Positions 42,603-50,443 of a stretch of DNA of 64,000 nt are shown in pieces. Source of the stretch: Bacteroidota bacterium (GTDB taxonomy: Bacteria > Bacteroidota > Bacteroidia > Flavobacteriales > Weeksellaceae); NCBI GenBank assembly GCA_023461035.1, contig JAEWOD010000035.1, forward strand, positions 186,001-250,000. Direction: 5' to 3'. The notes under the pieces are model-generated. The model saw only the letters and a list, made by a program, of their open reading frames with translations, ran no database searches and was not told where the DNA came from. Every line of letters begins with the position of its first letter. Position 1 is the stretch's first letter. The translations under genes and the position numbers were made by a program.

Positions 42603-43793
42603 TCAATACATAAACCCAAAAAGCCATACCGGAATTATATTCCCAAAGCCAATTTCAATCCCATCTTTTGCCACATAAGCACTCTCCATTTTGGTAATTT
42701 GCTTTTTCGTTTTGTTTTTGCCTCCGATTTCAAACGTATATGCTTTATCAATCACGAAATCAGCCGTTTCCGGCAGATTTGTTTCATACAAATCTTTGAA
42801 TTGATTCAAGAAAAACGTTTCCCGTACATTCCCGATATTGGTATTTTCTTTCGCCAAAGCATACATCAAATTCGTGTTGTTCAAATACAATTTTTCGGGC
42901 TTTGTCAACACTCCGATTCCGGAAGTGTCTTTGTATAATTCACTGACCAGCCCGGCACGTTCCAGAATTTTGATACTTCGCACCAACATATTGCGCGAAA
43001 GACCAACTTTCTCGCTCAACTTGGTGATATTGGGCGTAAACGGAGCACTTGACGCAATTGCAATGAGTAATTTTTTCAACTTCACCAACGTATCGTACTG
43101 CAAATCTTCCACCGCATGAATATCTATTTCTATGACGAGGTTAATCGTATTTTGTAATTTTTGAACATAAAAACCTTCGTTTTCCTTGTAATAGGGATAT
43201 ACACCGATTTTCAGGTATTTTTCAAACAATGGCAAAGGTTTAATTTCCCCCAAAAGACTCGTCGCAATGGAATTGTGATTTTCCAGAATTTCAGCAAACG
43301 AATGAACGGAAAGTTCTTTTCCTATCTCAAATCGAATGAATTCTCTAAATGATAATTCTTTAAGTGAATACATTACCGCTCTTCTACTCAAATCAGATTC
43401 AGATTTGTAGATTTCCAATGCCGATGATGAAGTGAAAATGATTTGAAGCTCAGAGAAATTATCATAAATTAATTTTATTTCTCTGGACCAATTCGGATAT
43501 TTATGAACCTCATCAAGCAACAAATGCGTTCCTCCAAATTGAACAAATTGCTTTGCCAAATCGTATAATTTATTCTCAAAAAAATAAATATGATCTAAAC
43601 TTGCATACAAAGTTGACTCCATGGGTAAATACAATTTTGCCAACTGTAAAAGCAAGGTGGTTTTTCCTGCTCCCCTTGCTCCTTTTACCGCTATCAATCG
43701 GTTGTTTAAGTCGATTTTATGAACCAAATAACGTTGGATATCCATTGATACACTTGCTATTTTGGATTGAAATTCCAACAATAATGCTTCCAT
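42603..43793 (-). CDS. AAA-family ATPase with C-terminal winged-helix region (AAA_14/DUF4143-like)
   Basis: The 396-residue protein has Walker A GARGAGKTT (38-46), Walker B LLLDEVHKYP (91-100) and a sensor-like IIFTSSSALEI. A winged-helix-like segment (NITKLSEKVGLSRNMLVRSIKILERAGLV) and a C-terminal nuclease-like VIDKAYTFEIGGKNK follow, where D and E-x-G-G-K resemble the PD-(D/E)xK pattern of the DUF4143 group. The function of these common ATPases is not established. Its stop codon abuts the sugar-transferase stop with no intergenic base. It is transcribed from its own promoter at 43812. Confidence 0.82.
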   Translation of the reverse strand: MEALLLEFQSKIASVSMDIQRYLVHKIDLNNRLIAVKGARGAGKTTLLLQLAKLYLPMESTLYASLDHIYFFENKLYDLAKQFVQFGGTHLLLDEVHKYPNWSREIKLIYDNFSELQIIFTSSSALEIYKSESDLSRRAVMYSLKELSFREFIRFEIGKELSVHSFAEILENHNSIATSLLGEIKPLPLFEKYLKIGVYPYYKENEGFYVQKLQNTINLVIEIDIHAVEDLQYDTLVKLKKLLIAIASSAPFTPNITKLSEKVGLSRNMLVRSIKILERAGLVSELYKDTSGIGVLTKPEKLYLNNTNLMYALAKENTNIGNVRETFFLNQFKDLYETNLPETADFVIDKAYTFEIGGKNKTKKQITKMESAYVAKDGIEIGFGNIIPVWLFGFMY

Positions 43794-43811
43794 TTTGCTT
43801 TATTTAGAAAC

Positions 43812-43819
43812 CAAATATA
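43812..43819 (-). promoter_or_regulatory. -7 promoter box of the AAA ATPase gene
   Basis: TATATTTG on the minus strand lies 19 nt upstream of the start codon. Confidence 0.55.
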
Positions 43820-43995
43820 AAAATTATTGTTAATTTTAAAAAGCATTTTTAATAGATTATTGCTTTCTTTAAAAAGCAAAATAATAGTTATGAATAATGA
43901 ATACGCTATTTAACTACATAAAAAATCCCGCAAAAAGCATATTACTTATTGCAGGAAATATCTTTAACGAAATTTAATCACTAAATATCAAAGGC

Positions 43996-44187
43996 CTACC
44001 AGCCCTCGTAATCTTTCTCGTTGTCGTTTCCGAACTGTTTCAGTTTCATCAGCCACCAGCCCATCAACACCATACCGACTACAAAAAGTATCCAGTCAAA
44101 TGCGTGACCAATCGGCACTAAAGTGTTTTCAAAAAACCATCTGCATAAATTCGCAAAACCAAACCAAAAATCTGTAATTAATCCCAT
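43996..44187 (-). CDS. Small membrane protein (DUF6341-like)
   Basis: The 63-residue protein has hydrophobic segments (ITDFWFGFANLCRWFF; FDWILFVVGMVLMGWWLM) and a charged end (KLKQFGNDNEKDYEGW). It resembles the small DUF6341 proteins that accompany DUF6427 proteins in Flavobacteriia; this is from memory of the family. Its function is unknown. It is divergently transcribed from the DUF6427-like gene, with overlapping promoters. The gap 43820-43995 contains only a weak imperfect hairpin near 43926-43958. Confidence 0.7.
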   Translation of the reverse strand: MGLITDFWFGFANLCRWFFENTLVPIGHAFDWILFVVGMVLMGWWLMKLKQFGNDNEKDYEGW

Positions 44188-44218
44188 ATCTTTGTTTCTA
44201 TAAGTGAGGACAAAGTTA
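44187..44218. promoter_or_regulatory. Overlapping divergent promoters
   Basis: A plus-strand TATCTTTG (44187-44194) and a minus-strand TAACTTTG (44218-44211) face each other across 16 nt. Each predicted start site falls between or just beside the two boxes, so the two transcripts compete for or share the same DNA. The plus box overlaps the start codon of the minus-strand gene. Confidence 0.5.
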
Positions 44219-44223
44219 TAAAA

Positions 44224-45159
44224 ATGTTGGTAAAATTACTCTCCGGAAAGTCTTTTTTCGCTCAAATAATTCTTGGAATTCTTTTTATCATTTTATTTCT
44301 TATAAAAATACATGCCTTAAACTTTGACTGGCAAGCCATTACGGGAATTTTTCTATTTGTTGCCTCTGCATTTGTAACCCTTTTATTTTTTCAAAGTTCA
44401 CCCCTAATAAAAACCAAAGGATTAGCTGTATTTTATTTTCTGATTTGGCTTTTTTGTTTTACTGAAATCTCGTTTGATTTCAAACAATCTGCTTCCCTTT
44501 TGATGTGTACCCTCATTTTTTGGCGTTTACTTGTCGCCGAACAAAGTCAGGAAAACATCAAATTCATGTTTGATATAGGCATACTTTTAAGCATTTCCGG
44601 ATTTTTTTTCCCACCGAGCTTTTTGGTATTTGGATTTCTACTGTTTCTCTTTATTTATATGCGTTCCGTCAATCTGAAAGGATTCATTTTATTTCTGATC
44701 GGCATCACTTTACCTTTGATTGTCGGCATCCAATTGCTGTACTTAATAGACCAGATCGATTGGCTGAATTCCTATCAGTACGCATTTTGTCTGGATCTTT
44801 GGCAGGTTCCCGTTTGGGGCTTGATTCCGGTTGGAATACTTATTATTTTGAGTTGGTTGGATCATTTGGCCCAATCCGCTACACAAGACATCAATAAAAG
44901 GCATCAATATTTTCTGGCTTTTCTATATTTTGCCAATTGGGTAATAATCCTGATTTTATTTGCAGGTGAAAAAGTAGAAACATTGGCCTATTTAGGACTT
45001 CCCCTGACTATTTTCCTGACGCGGTTTACACAGTACCAAAAGTCAGAAACCTTAAAAGAAATCTTATTGTGGGTTTTTCTTCTGACGATGGGCGGATTCT
45101 ATTTCAGAGAAGAAATTATTGAAATTTACAATGATTTACTTGGAAATGTTGCCTTCTAA
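44224..45159 (+). CDS. Multi-spanning membrane protein (DUF6427-like)
   Basis: The 311-residue protein has about eight hydrophobic segments, such as FFAQIILGILFIILFLIKI, ITGIFLFVASAFVTLLFF, LIPVGILIILSWLDHL and YFANWVIILILFAG. A TLAYLGLPLTIFLTRF segment lies near the C-terminus. It matches my memory of DUF6427 proteins of Flavobacteriia, which lie next to DUF6341 genes. Function unknown. Its 3' end overlaps the convergent LpxH-like gene by 24 nt. Confidence 0.7.
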   Translation: MLVKLLSGKSFFAQIILGILFIILFLIKIHALNFDWQAITGIFLFVASAFVTLLFFQSSPLIKTKGLAVFYFLIWLFCFTEISFDFKQSASLLMCTLIFWRLLVAEQSQENIKFMFDIGILLSISGFFFPPSFLVFGFLLFLFIYMRSVNLKGFILFLIGITLPLIVGIQLLYLIDQIDWLNSYQYAFCLDLWQVPVWGLIPVGILIILSWLDHLAQSATQDINKRHQYFLAFLYFANWVIILILFAGEKVETLAYLGLPLTIFLTRFTQYQKSETLKEILLWVFLLTMGGFYFREEIIEIYNDLLGNVAF

Positions 45160-45924
45160 TTTTAATTGATTTCCATCAAAAACCGCATAAGTAAAATGGT
45201 TGACCCAATCTCCTAAATTCACATACTTTGAATTCTCCCCAACCTGAATTTCCATCGGCATATGGCGGTGTCCAAAGATGAAATAGTCAAAATGCTCCTG
45301 TTCCAACTTTCTTCGGGCATACTGCGCCAGCCATTCGTTTTCTTCTCCCAGAAATTTCACGTCTTCATCACCCGAAATCAATTTGTTTTTCCGTGACATA
45401 TTAATTCCCAGCCAAACCGCAAAATCAGGATGCAGCAGATAAAAGAAAAATTGCGCCAATTTATTTCGGAACAACTTTTTCATGCGTTTGTAGCCCTTAT
45501 CGCCCGGCCCTAAACCATCACCGTGTGCAATGAAAAATTGGGTCCGGTTAATTTGAAAATGCCTGCGGTCATGAAAAACTGTGGCTCCGATTTCCTTTTC
45601 CAGATAATCTCTCATCCATAAATCATGATTTCCCGTAAAGAAATATATTTTGATTCCGGAATCGGATAATTCGGCCAATTTCCCCAAAACCCGCACAAAT
45701 CCTCGCGGCACCACTTGTTTGTATTCAAACCAGAAATCAAATAAATCGCCCAACAAAAACAAAACCTGACAATCATTTTTTATAGAATCAAGCCATTTGA
45801 CAAAACGCAATTCGCGGATGCGGCTTTCTTCATCATTTGGCGCACCCAAATGCTGGTCTGAAGCAAAATAGACCTTTTTTCCTTCTAGAAGTTGGATATT
45901 TATTTGTTGTCCTCCGCCAGCCAT
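45136..45924 (-). CDS. lpxH: UDP-2,3-diacylglucosamine pyrophosphatase-like metallophosphoesterase (LpxH)
   Basis: This calcineurin-like phosphoesterase has the full ligand set: ASDQHLGAP (Asp23, His25), LGDLFDFWFEY (Asp60), FTGNHDLW (Asn99, His100), IAHGDGLGPGDKGYKRMKKLFRN and FGHRHMP. The DLFDFWFEY and HGDxxGPGDxxYK stretches are specific to the LpxH branch, which cleaves UDP-2,3-diacylglucosamine to lipid X in lipid A synthesis. The 262 residues fit Bacteroidota LpxH. It overlaps queD by 25 nt upstream and the DUF6427-like gene by 24 nt downstream. Confidence 0.88.
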   Translation of the reverse strand: MAGGGQQINIQLLEGKKVYFASDQHLGAPNDEESRIRELRFVKWLDSIKNDCQVLFLLGDLFDFWFEYKQVVPRGFVRVLGKLAELSDSGIKIYFFTGNHDLWMRDYLEKEIGATVFHDRRHFQINRTQFFIAHGDGLGPGDKGYKRMKKLFRNKLAQFFFYLLHPDFAVWLGINMSRKNKLISGDEDVKFLGEENEWLAQYARRKLEQEHFDYFIFGHRHMPMEIQVGENSKYVNLGDWVNHFTYAVFDGNQLKLEGNISK

Positions 45925-46352
45925 TCAGCATAAGATGTTTCGGTTTCATGAAGTCGTATGGATTGCAGTTCCACCGAAGAATTCAGTCGAGGCCCAATCA
46001 GATTTACCATATCAATCAACATATTTTCGCAGGAAGGCTGATAATCCGTAAAAATCACTTTATGGCCTTCTGCAGATAAATTTTCTCCTAATTCTTTATG
46101 CGGAGAATTGACATTGAGCAAAATAGCATGGTCAAATTTGTCAACGACTTCTTCTTTTACAATCTTTTTGATATCGCCAAAGTCAATCACCATCCCAAAT
46201 TTAGGATTGGAACTATCCTGAATCGGTGTCCCTTTTACCGTCACGAAAAGTTTGTACGAATGCCCATGGATGTTTTTACACTTCCCGTCATAGCCATACA
46301 GCGCGTGTGCGGTTTCAAAATTGAACGATTTGGTTACACGGATTTTATTCAT
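45900..46352 (-). CDS. queD: 6-carboxytetrahydropterin synthase / 6-pyruvoyl-tetrahydropterin synthase family
   Basis: The 150-residue enzyme has zinc ligands in NFETAHAL and NIHGHSY, preceded by CK (catalytic Cys in GKCKNIHGH), GMVIDFGDIKKIV, FDHAILLN, and the substrate-binding Glu in RLHETETSYAEW. QueD makes 6-carboxytetrahydropterin for queuosine; the close PTPS homologues make biopterin. No other que genes are adjacent, so the assignment to queuosine rests on the family. It is transcribed first in the queD-lpxH pair. Confidence 0.9.
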   Translation of the reverse strand: MNKIRVTKSFNFETAHALYGYDGKCKNIHGHSYKLFVTVKGTPIQDSSNPKFGMVIDFGDIKKIVKEEVVDKFDHAILLNVNSPHKELGENLSAEGHKVIFTDYQPSCENMLIDMVNLIGPRLNSSVELQSIRLHETETSYAEWLAEDNK

Positions 46353-46402
46353 TAATTTAAAGGTCTAAACCAGGGTGCAAAACGACATAAATTTTTTCAT
46401 TG

Positions 46403-46410
46403 CAAATATA
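46403..46410 (-). promoter_or_regulatory. -7 promoter box of queD-lpxH
   Basis: TATATTTG on the minus strand lies 51 nt upstream of the queD start. Confidence 0.5.
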
Positions 46411-46490
46411 CATAAAACACCATGAAAAAATTTATACAGAGTTTACTTCTGACCAAATAAAAGAAATTATCAATACACAGAAGAAAGTTA

Positions 46491-47168
46491 ATGGAAATAC
46501 TCTCAATAGGACGGTCTGTTTTTGATTTATTTTTCCCCAGACGCTGCCTGAACTGTGATTCGGTCATTTCGCAGGATAATCCGCTGTGCATTTCCTGTAC
46601 AGCCAATTTACCTTTCACGCATTGGAATCTGGATAAAAATAATTTGGCTTATAATAAATTAAAACCGCTTTGCAAACTGCATTCCGCCCATAGTTTGTTG
46701 TTTTTCCGGCATGAAAACGTCACGCAGAAACTGCTTCATAACCTCAAATATGTGAACCATCCCGAAATCGGAATTCTTCTCGCAGAAAAAACCTTTCAAG
46801 ATTTGAGTTTAAGTGAGTTTAGTGGAATCATTCCCGTTCCGATTCACCCGAAAAAATTGAAAAAAAGGGGCTATAATCAAATCGTTCCCTATGCCAAAAC
46901 GCTGGCGGAGAAATCCGGCATTCCTCTGGTGGAAAACTTTCTCATCCGAGTGGAAAATAATCCCTCTCAGGTTTTCAAAAACCGTGAAAAACGGCTGAAT
47001 TCCATCCAGAATGCTTTTGCGCTGACAGACAAAAAGCTGGAAGGACATTTCATCCTGATGGATGATTTACTGACGACCGGCGCGACGATTTCGACTTGTG
47101 TAAATTTGATCCACAAAAAATATCCTGATTTGAAAATCTCTGTGATGACGATGGCGTGTGGGGTTTAA
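46491..47168 (+). CDS. comF: ComF-family phosphoribosyltransferase-like protein
   Basis: The N-terminal zinc knuckle has Cys19, Cys22, Cys33 and Cys36 (RRCLNCDS, LCISC). The type I phosphoribosyltransferase domain has IIPVPIHPKKLKKRGYNQ, NREKRLNSIQNAF and the PRPP-binding loop FILMDDLLTTGATIST. ComF proteins act in DNA uptake in competent bacteria, but the gene is widespread in non-competent ones, and its exact reaction is unclear. The 225 residues are normal. Confidence 0.92.
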   Translation: MEILSIGRSVFDLFFPRRCLNCDSVISQDNPLCISCTANLPFTHWNLDKNNLAYNKLKPLCKLHSAHSLLFFRHENVTQKLLHNLKYVNHPEIGILLAEKTFQDLSLSEFSGIIPVPIHPKKLKKRGYNQIVPYAKTLAEKSGIPLVENFLIRVENNPSQVFKNREKRLNSIQNAFALTDKKLEGHFILMDDLLTTGATISTCVNLIHKKYPDLKISVMTMACGV

Positions 47169-47175
47169 AAACAAA

Positions 47176-47210
47176 AAAAGCAACTAACTAAACTTCAGTT
47201 AATTGCTTTT
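47176..47210. terminator. Bidirectional terminator between comF and tRNA-Cys
   Basis: 47176-47189 pairs with 47197-47210 (14 bp with one mismatch) around a 7-nt loop. A runs on one side and T runs on the other allow it to end comF on the plus strand and tRNA-Cys on the minus strand. Confidence 0.75.
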
Positions 47211-47218
47211 AAATCAAG

Positions 47219-47289
47219 AGGTTCCGAGCGGATTCGAACCGCTGTATACGGTTTTGCAGACCGGTGCCTAGCCACTCGGCCACGGAACC
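47219..47289 (-). tRNA. tRNA-Cys (anticodon GCA)
   Basis: Read on the minus strand, the acceptor GGTTCCG (47289-47283) pairs with CGGAACC (47226-47220). The anticodon loop CTGCAAA gives GCA. The T arm is GGTTCGAATCC and the discriminator is U, as usual for tRNA-Cys. No CCA is encoded. Confidence 0.96.
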
Positions 47290-47308
47290 AATTCCTTATT
47301 CAGGATTG

Positions 47309-47316
47309 CAAAGATA
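47309..47316 (-). promoter_or_regulatory. -7 promoter box of tRNA-Cys
   Basis: TATCTTTG on the minus strand lies 20 nt upstream of the tRNA 5' end. Confidence 0.5.
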
Positions 47317-47332
47317 TAAAATTCGGCTAAAC

Positions 47333-47689
47333 TTAAAATTTCTTTTCAAGTATGATACTCACTTTTTCTACATTTCCACCAATCGGCGGATTCATTTTGG
47401 ACAATTTTACGCGGGCAAAACTCACCATATCAATCTCATTTCCAATTCTTTGTAAAATTCTTTCGGCTACTTTTTCCAATAATTTGGAACGAATACCGAC
47501 TTCTTCTTTTACAATTTTATTCAGATGCACATAATCCACCGTATCAGACAATTCGTCCGTTTCTGCTGATTTTGACAAATCAGCCTCGATTTCCAAATCC
47601 ACCACATAGTCCGAACCTATCAATGCTTCTTCATCCAGACATCCATGATTGGAATAGATGCGGATGTTTTCTAAAATGATTTTTCCCAT
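47333..47689 (-). CDS. folB: Dihydroneopterin aldolase
   Basis: This folate-pathway enzyme converts dihydroneopterin to 6-hydroxymethyldihydropterin. The FolB signature is GKIILENIRIYSNHGCLDEE at the N-terminus (I-x-x-HG), DVVDLEIE-like strand, DTVDYVHL with the conserved Tyr, LLEKVAERI with the catalytic-region Glu, and KLSKMNPPIGG with the conserved Lys. The 118 residues from the ATG at 47689 are normal; the ATG at 47698 adds three residues and is less likely. Confidence 0.94.
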   Translation of the reverse strand: MGKIILENIRIYSNHGCLDEEALIGSDYVVDLEIEADLSKSAETDELSDTVDYVHLNKIVKEEVGIRSKLLEKVAERILQRIGNEIDMVSFARVKLSKMNPPIGGNVEKVSIILEKKF

Positions 47690-47716
47690 GATTAACACCT
47701 TTAACTAAAGATCTGC

Positions 47717-48025
47717 TCAGACAGATTCAGGATATTTAAATGATTTTATCAAAGGGGGATGATTCCTGAAATTAATCCTTTCATTTTCAAGATCATAATT
47801 TCTTTGCAGACGCAACCAAAAATCAGCTTTTCCACCAAACACTTTTTCGAGTCTCAATGCAATATTTGGAGTTATGCTGCCTTTCCCATTTATCACTTTT
47901 GACAAACTCAGTCGGGATATCCCCAAAAGCGAAGCCGCTTCCGTTATGCTTATTTCTGCCGGGACTATGACATCTTCTTTCAGTATGATGCCCGGGTGGA
48001 TGATATTACTTTCGTGCTTTTTCAT
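47717..48025 (-). CDS. higA: HigA-family antitoxin
   Basis: The 102-residue XRE-type helix-turn-helix protein opens with the HigA family pattern IHPGIILKEDVIVPAEISITEAASLLGISRLSLSKVINGKGSI, then LRLEKVFGGKADFWLRLQ. It follows the toxin gene by 11 nt in the HigB-HigA order. It is expected to neutralise the toxin and to bind the palindrome upstream of the operon. Confidence 0.92.
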   Translation of the reverse strand: MKKHESNIIHPGIILKEDVIVPAEISITEAASLLGISRLSLSKVINGKGSITPNIALRLEKVFGGKADFWLRLQRNYDLENERINFRNHPPLIKSFKYPESV

Positions 48026-48036
48026 AATTTAACCTA

Positions 48037-48327
48037 TTAATGATAATCCAAAAAATCTAAAACACTTGCCTCGTGTGTTTTGTTGTCAAATTGAAAAATA
48101 ATCCTCCAATTTGCATTTACGGTAATGGACCAAAAACCATCTAAATCTCCTTTTAATAAATGTAATCTTAAATACTGCAAACCTTCCAAATCATCCGGGA
48201 TCATTTCAACATTGTCTATCATAACCAGCATTCTTATTATTTTATCTGCCAGATTTGCAGGGACTTTGCTTTTATCGCCCTTTGTCCATAGTAATTTTAA
48301 TCCTTTATGTTTAAACGAAACGATCAT
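48037..48327 (-). CDS. higB: HigB-family mRNA interferase toxin
   Basis: The 96-residue RelE-fold toxin has FKHKGLKLLWTKGDKSKVPANLADKIIRMLVMID, LRLHLLKGDLDGFWSITVNANWRIIFQF and a C-terminal LDFLDYH. The layout toxin first, HigA antitoxin second is diagnostic for higBA. HigB cuts mRNA on the ribosome. Confidence 0.92.
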   Translation of the reverse strand: MIVSFKHKGLKLLWTKGDKSKVPANLADKIIRMLVMIDNVEMIPDDLEGLQYLRLHLLKGDLDGFWSITVNANWRIIFQFDNKTHEASVLDFLDYH

Positions 48328-48331
48328 GCTT

Positions 48332-48350
48332 TGTATATCGCAAATATACA
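48332..48350 (-). promoter_or_regulatory. higBA promoter with overlapping palindromic operator
   Basis: TGTATAT-CGCAA-ATATACA (48332-48350) is an inverted repeat with 7-bp arms. It contains the minus-strand -7 box TATATTTG (48348-48341), 14 nt upstream of the higB start. HigA bound here would block RNA polymerase directly. Confidence 0.6.
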
Positions 48351-48461
48351 GTTATCAATTGGTACTTATAAATAAAATTTCTTTTTTCCTGTTAAACAAA
48401 AAGAAAAAAGCAGAAAGAAATTCCTTCTACTTTTTACTTTATACGTTTTACTTTGTACAAA

Positions 48462-49058
48462 TCAACTATTGAACAAATCCTGTACTTTGTCCCAATTCAC
48501 CACATTAAAAAACGCAGCGATATAATCGGGTCTTTTGTTCTGGTAATTCAGATAATAAGCGTGTTCCCATACATCCAGTCCTAAAATAGGCGTTCCCTGC
48601 ACCTCTGCAACCGGCATCAAAGGATTGTCCTGATTGGGTGTAGAAGTAATCTGCAACTTCCCGTCTTTTTTAATCAACCATGCCCATCCCGAACCGAATC
48701 GAGTCGTGGCTGCTTTTGAGAATTCTTCTTTAAATGCATCAAATGACCCAAATGCCGAATTGATGGCTTCTGCCAGCTCTCCGTTTGGCTCACCGCCACC
48801 GTTTGGACTCATCACTTCCCAAAATAAATTATGGTTAAAATATCCGCCACCGTTGTTACGGATGGCCGGAACTCCTACGCCGCTTTTCATGATTTCTTCG
48901 ATGGAAGCATTTGCCCATTCAGTTCCTTCGATAGCTTTATTTAAATTATCGGTATAGGCTTTATGGTGTCTGTCATGATGGATTTCCATCGTTCTTGCGT
49001 CGATATGCGGTTCCAATGCATCAAATGCATACGGTAAATTTGGTAATTCAAATGCCAT
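48462..49058 (-). CDS. sodA: Superoxide dismutase, Fe/Mn family (Mn-type residues)
   Basis: The 198-residue enzyme has the four metal ligands in MEIHHDRHHKAY, GGYFNHNLFW and GLDVWEHAYYLNY. Gly in NNGGGYFNH and Gln in EVQGTPILGLD are the pattern of manganese enzymes rather than iron ones, although cambialistic forms exist. It lacks a signal peptide and is cytoplasmic. It is monocistronic with its own promoter. Confidence 0.95.
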   Translation of the reverse strand: MAFELPNLPYAFDALEPHIDARTMEIHHDRHHKAYTDNLNKAIEGTEWANASIEEIMKSGVGVPAIRNNGGGYFNHNLFWEVMSPNGGGEPNGELAEAINSAFGSFDAFKEEFSKAATTRFGSGWAWLIKKDGKLQITSTPNQDNPLMPVAEVQGTPILGLDVWEHAYYLNYQNKRPDYIAAFFNVVNWDKVQDLFNS

Positions 49059-49096
49059 GATTCTGGTTTTTTAAATGTTAATATTTATGTTTAGTT

Positions 49097-49104
49097 CAAA
49101 TATA
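49097..49104 (-). promoter_or_regulatory. -7 promoter box of sodA
   Basis: TATATTTG on the minus strand lies 39 nt upstream of the sodA start. Confidence 0.55.
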
Positions 49105-49192
49105 AGATGCATTTTCCCAAAAAATGTGAAGATTAAATTAAAACTTCTGATTCGTCCATAAATTTTCTAAATTGCAGTTGAATTCATGATTT

Positions 49193-50443
49193 ATGACAAG
49201 ATTTAGAAAAATTCTGACCAGAACATTACAAATAATTTTAGGACTCATCATCCTTATCATCGGTTTATTATATCTCACCGGCAACCAACACGTCATCAAA
49301 GGTGTTCAATTGGTGTATTTGCAAGGAAAGAAAACCGCCAATATCGACGATTACAAAGATTTCGAATACAATACGGTTCTTTCAAACAAACCTCAACCTT
49401 GGTTTGAACATGAGTTGTACAATAAAATTCCGCTGACCGATACTTTGACTTCCGAATTGGAACGTTTTAAATCCATTGGTTTTTTTGTTGCCAAAGACGG
49501 AAAAGCATTGTGGGAATATTATTGGGACGGATATTCTGACGAAAGCCACACCAATTCATTTTCCATGGCCAAATCGGTTGTGACCATGTTGCTGGGAAAA
49601 GCCATAGAACAGGGTTATATAAAATCCCTTGACCAGCCCATCACCGATTTTCTTCCGGAATTCAAAGACGACGAATTTGCAAAGAAATGTACCATAGGTG
49701 ATCTTTCGGCGATGACATCCGGATTTGATTGGGTGGAAGATTATTACCATCCGTTTGATGATACCGCCAAAGCCTACTATGGAAGCAACATTGAAAAACA
49801 AATGCTGGGCAAAGGATTTAACAAAGAGCCGGGGAAACATTTTGATTATACTTCCGGAACCACCCAGCTTCTCGGAATCATTTTGGAACGAGCGGTCGGC
49901 ATCAGTATGTCGCAATATTTACAAGAAGAATTCTGGCAACCGATGGGAATGGAAAACGACGCTTATTGGTCAAAAGATAGCAAAGACGGAATGGAAAAAG
50001 CATACTGCTGCCTGAATTCCAATGTGCGGGACTTTGCTAAATTCGGACAATTATTATTACAAAATGGAAACTGGAACGGTCGCCAAATCCTCGATTCTGC
50101 CTTTGTGGAAAAAATGGTTACGCCCAACTACAAAGCATTTGCAAAAAATGAACCTGCCCGATACGGCTATTCCATCTGGACCGATTATGAACATCAGCCT
50201 AATTTTTATGGATTGATGGGACATTTAGGACAACGCGTAATCGTCGTGCCGAGTGAAAATCTGGTCATCGTAAGGCTGGGGCATGAAAAAGACAAACGCT
50301 TTACCAAAAAAGGATTTCTGGATAACGATACTTATTATTTTGTAGATGAAGTCATGAAGATGCTCAAAGAAAACAACCTCTTAAATCAACAAAAAAATGC
50401 TGAAAAAGATTCCCTCACAGAAAGTCCTGTTTCTGGACATTGA
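49193..50443 (+). CDS. Serine hydrolase, class C beta-lactamase-like
   Basis: An N-terminal membrane anchor (LQIILGLIILIIGLLYLTG, about 12-30) precedes a periplasmic penicillin-binding-like domain. The nucleophile motif is SMAK (Ser124, Lys127), the second motif YTSG (Tyr219) and the third GHLGQ. The family includes esterases, peptidases and beta-lactamases; sequence does not show which applies. It overlaps the exonuclease gene downstream by 47 nt in another frame, which suggests coupled translation. Confidence 0.88.
   Translation: MTRFRKILTRTLQIILGLIILIIGLLYLTGNQHVIKGVQLVYLQGKKTANIDDYKDFEYNTVLSNKPQPWFEHELYNKIPLTDTLTSELERFKSIGFFVAKDGKALWEYYWDGYSDESHTNSFSMAKSVVTMLLGKAIEQGYIKSLDQPITDFLPEFKDDEFAKKCTIGDLSAMTSGFDWVEDYYHPFDDTAKAYYGSNIEKQMLGKGFNKEPGKHFDYTSGTTQLLGIILERAVGISMSQYLQEEFWQPMGMENDAYWSKDSKDGMEKAYCCLNSNVRDFAKFGQLLLQNGNWNGRQILDSAFVEKMVTPNYKAFAKNEPARYGYSIWTDYEHQPNFYGLMGHLGQRVIVVPSENLVIVRLGHEKDKRFTKKGFLDNDTYYFVDEVMKMLKENNLLNQQKNAEKDSLTESPVSGH

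Noticed and set aside
42603..43793. AAA ATPase as part of a defence system
   Set aside because: It stands alone with no effector or modification genes beside it, and its fold is common and functionally unassigned.
43926..43958. Hairpin TCCCGCAA..TTGCAGGA as a terminator
   Set aside because: The stem has a mismatch and a 15-nt loop and no following T run; too weak to call.
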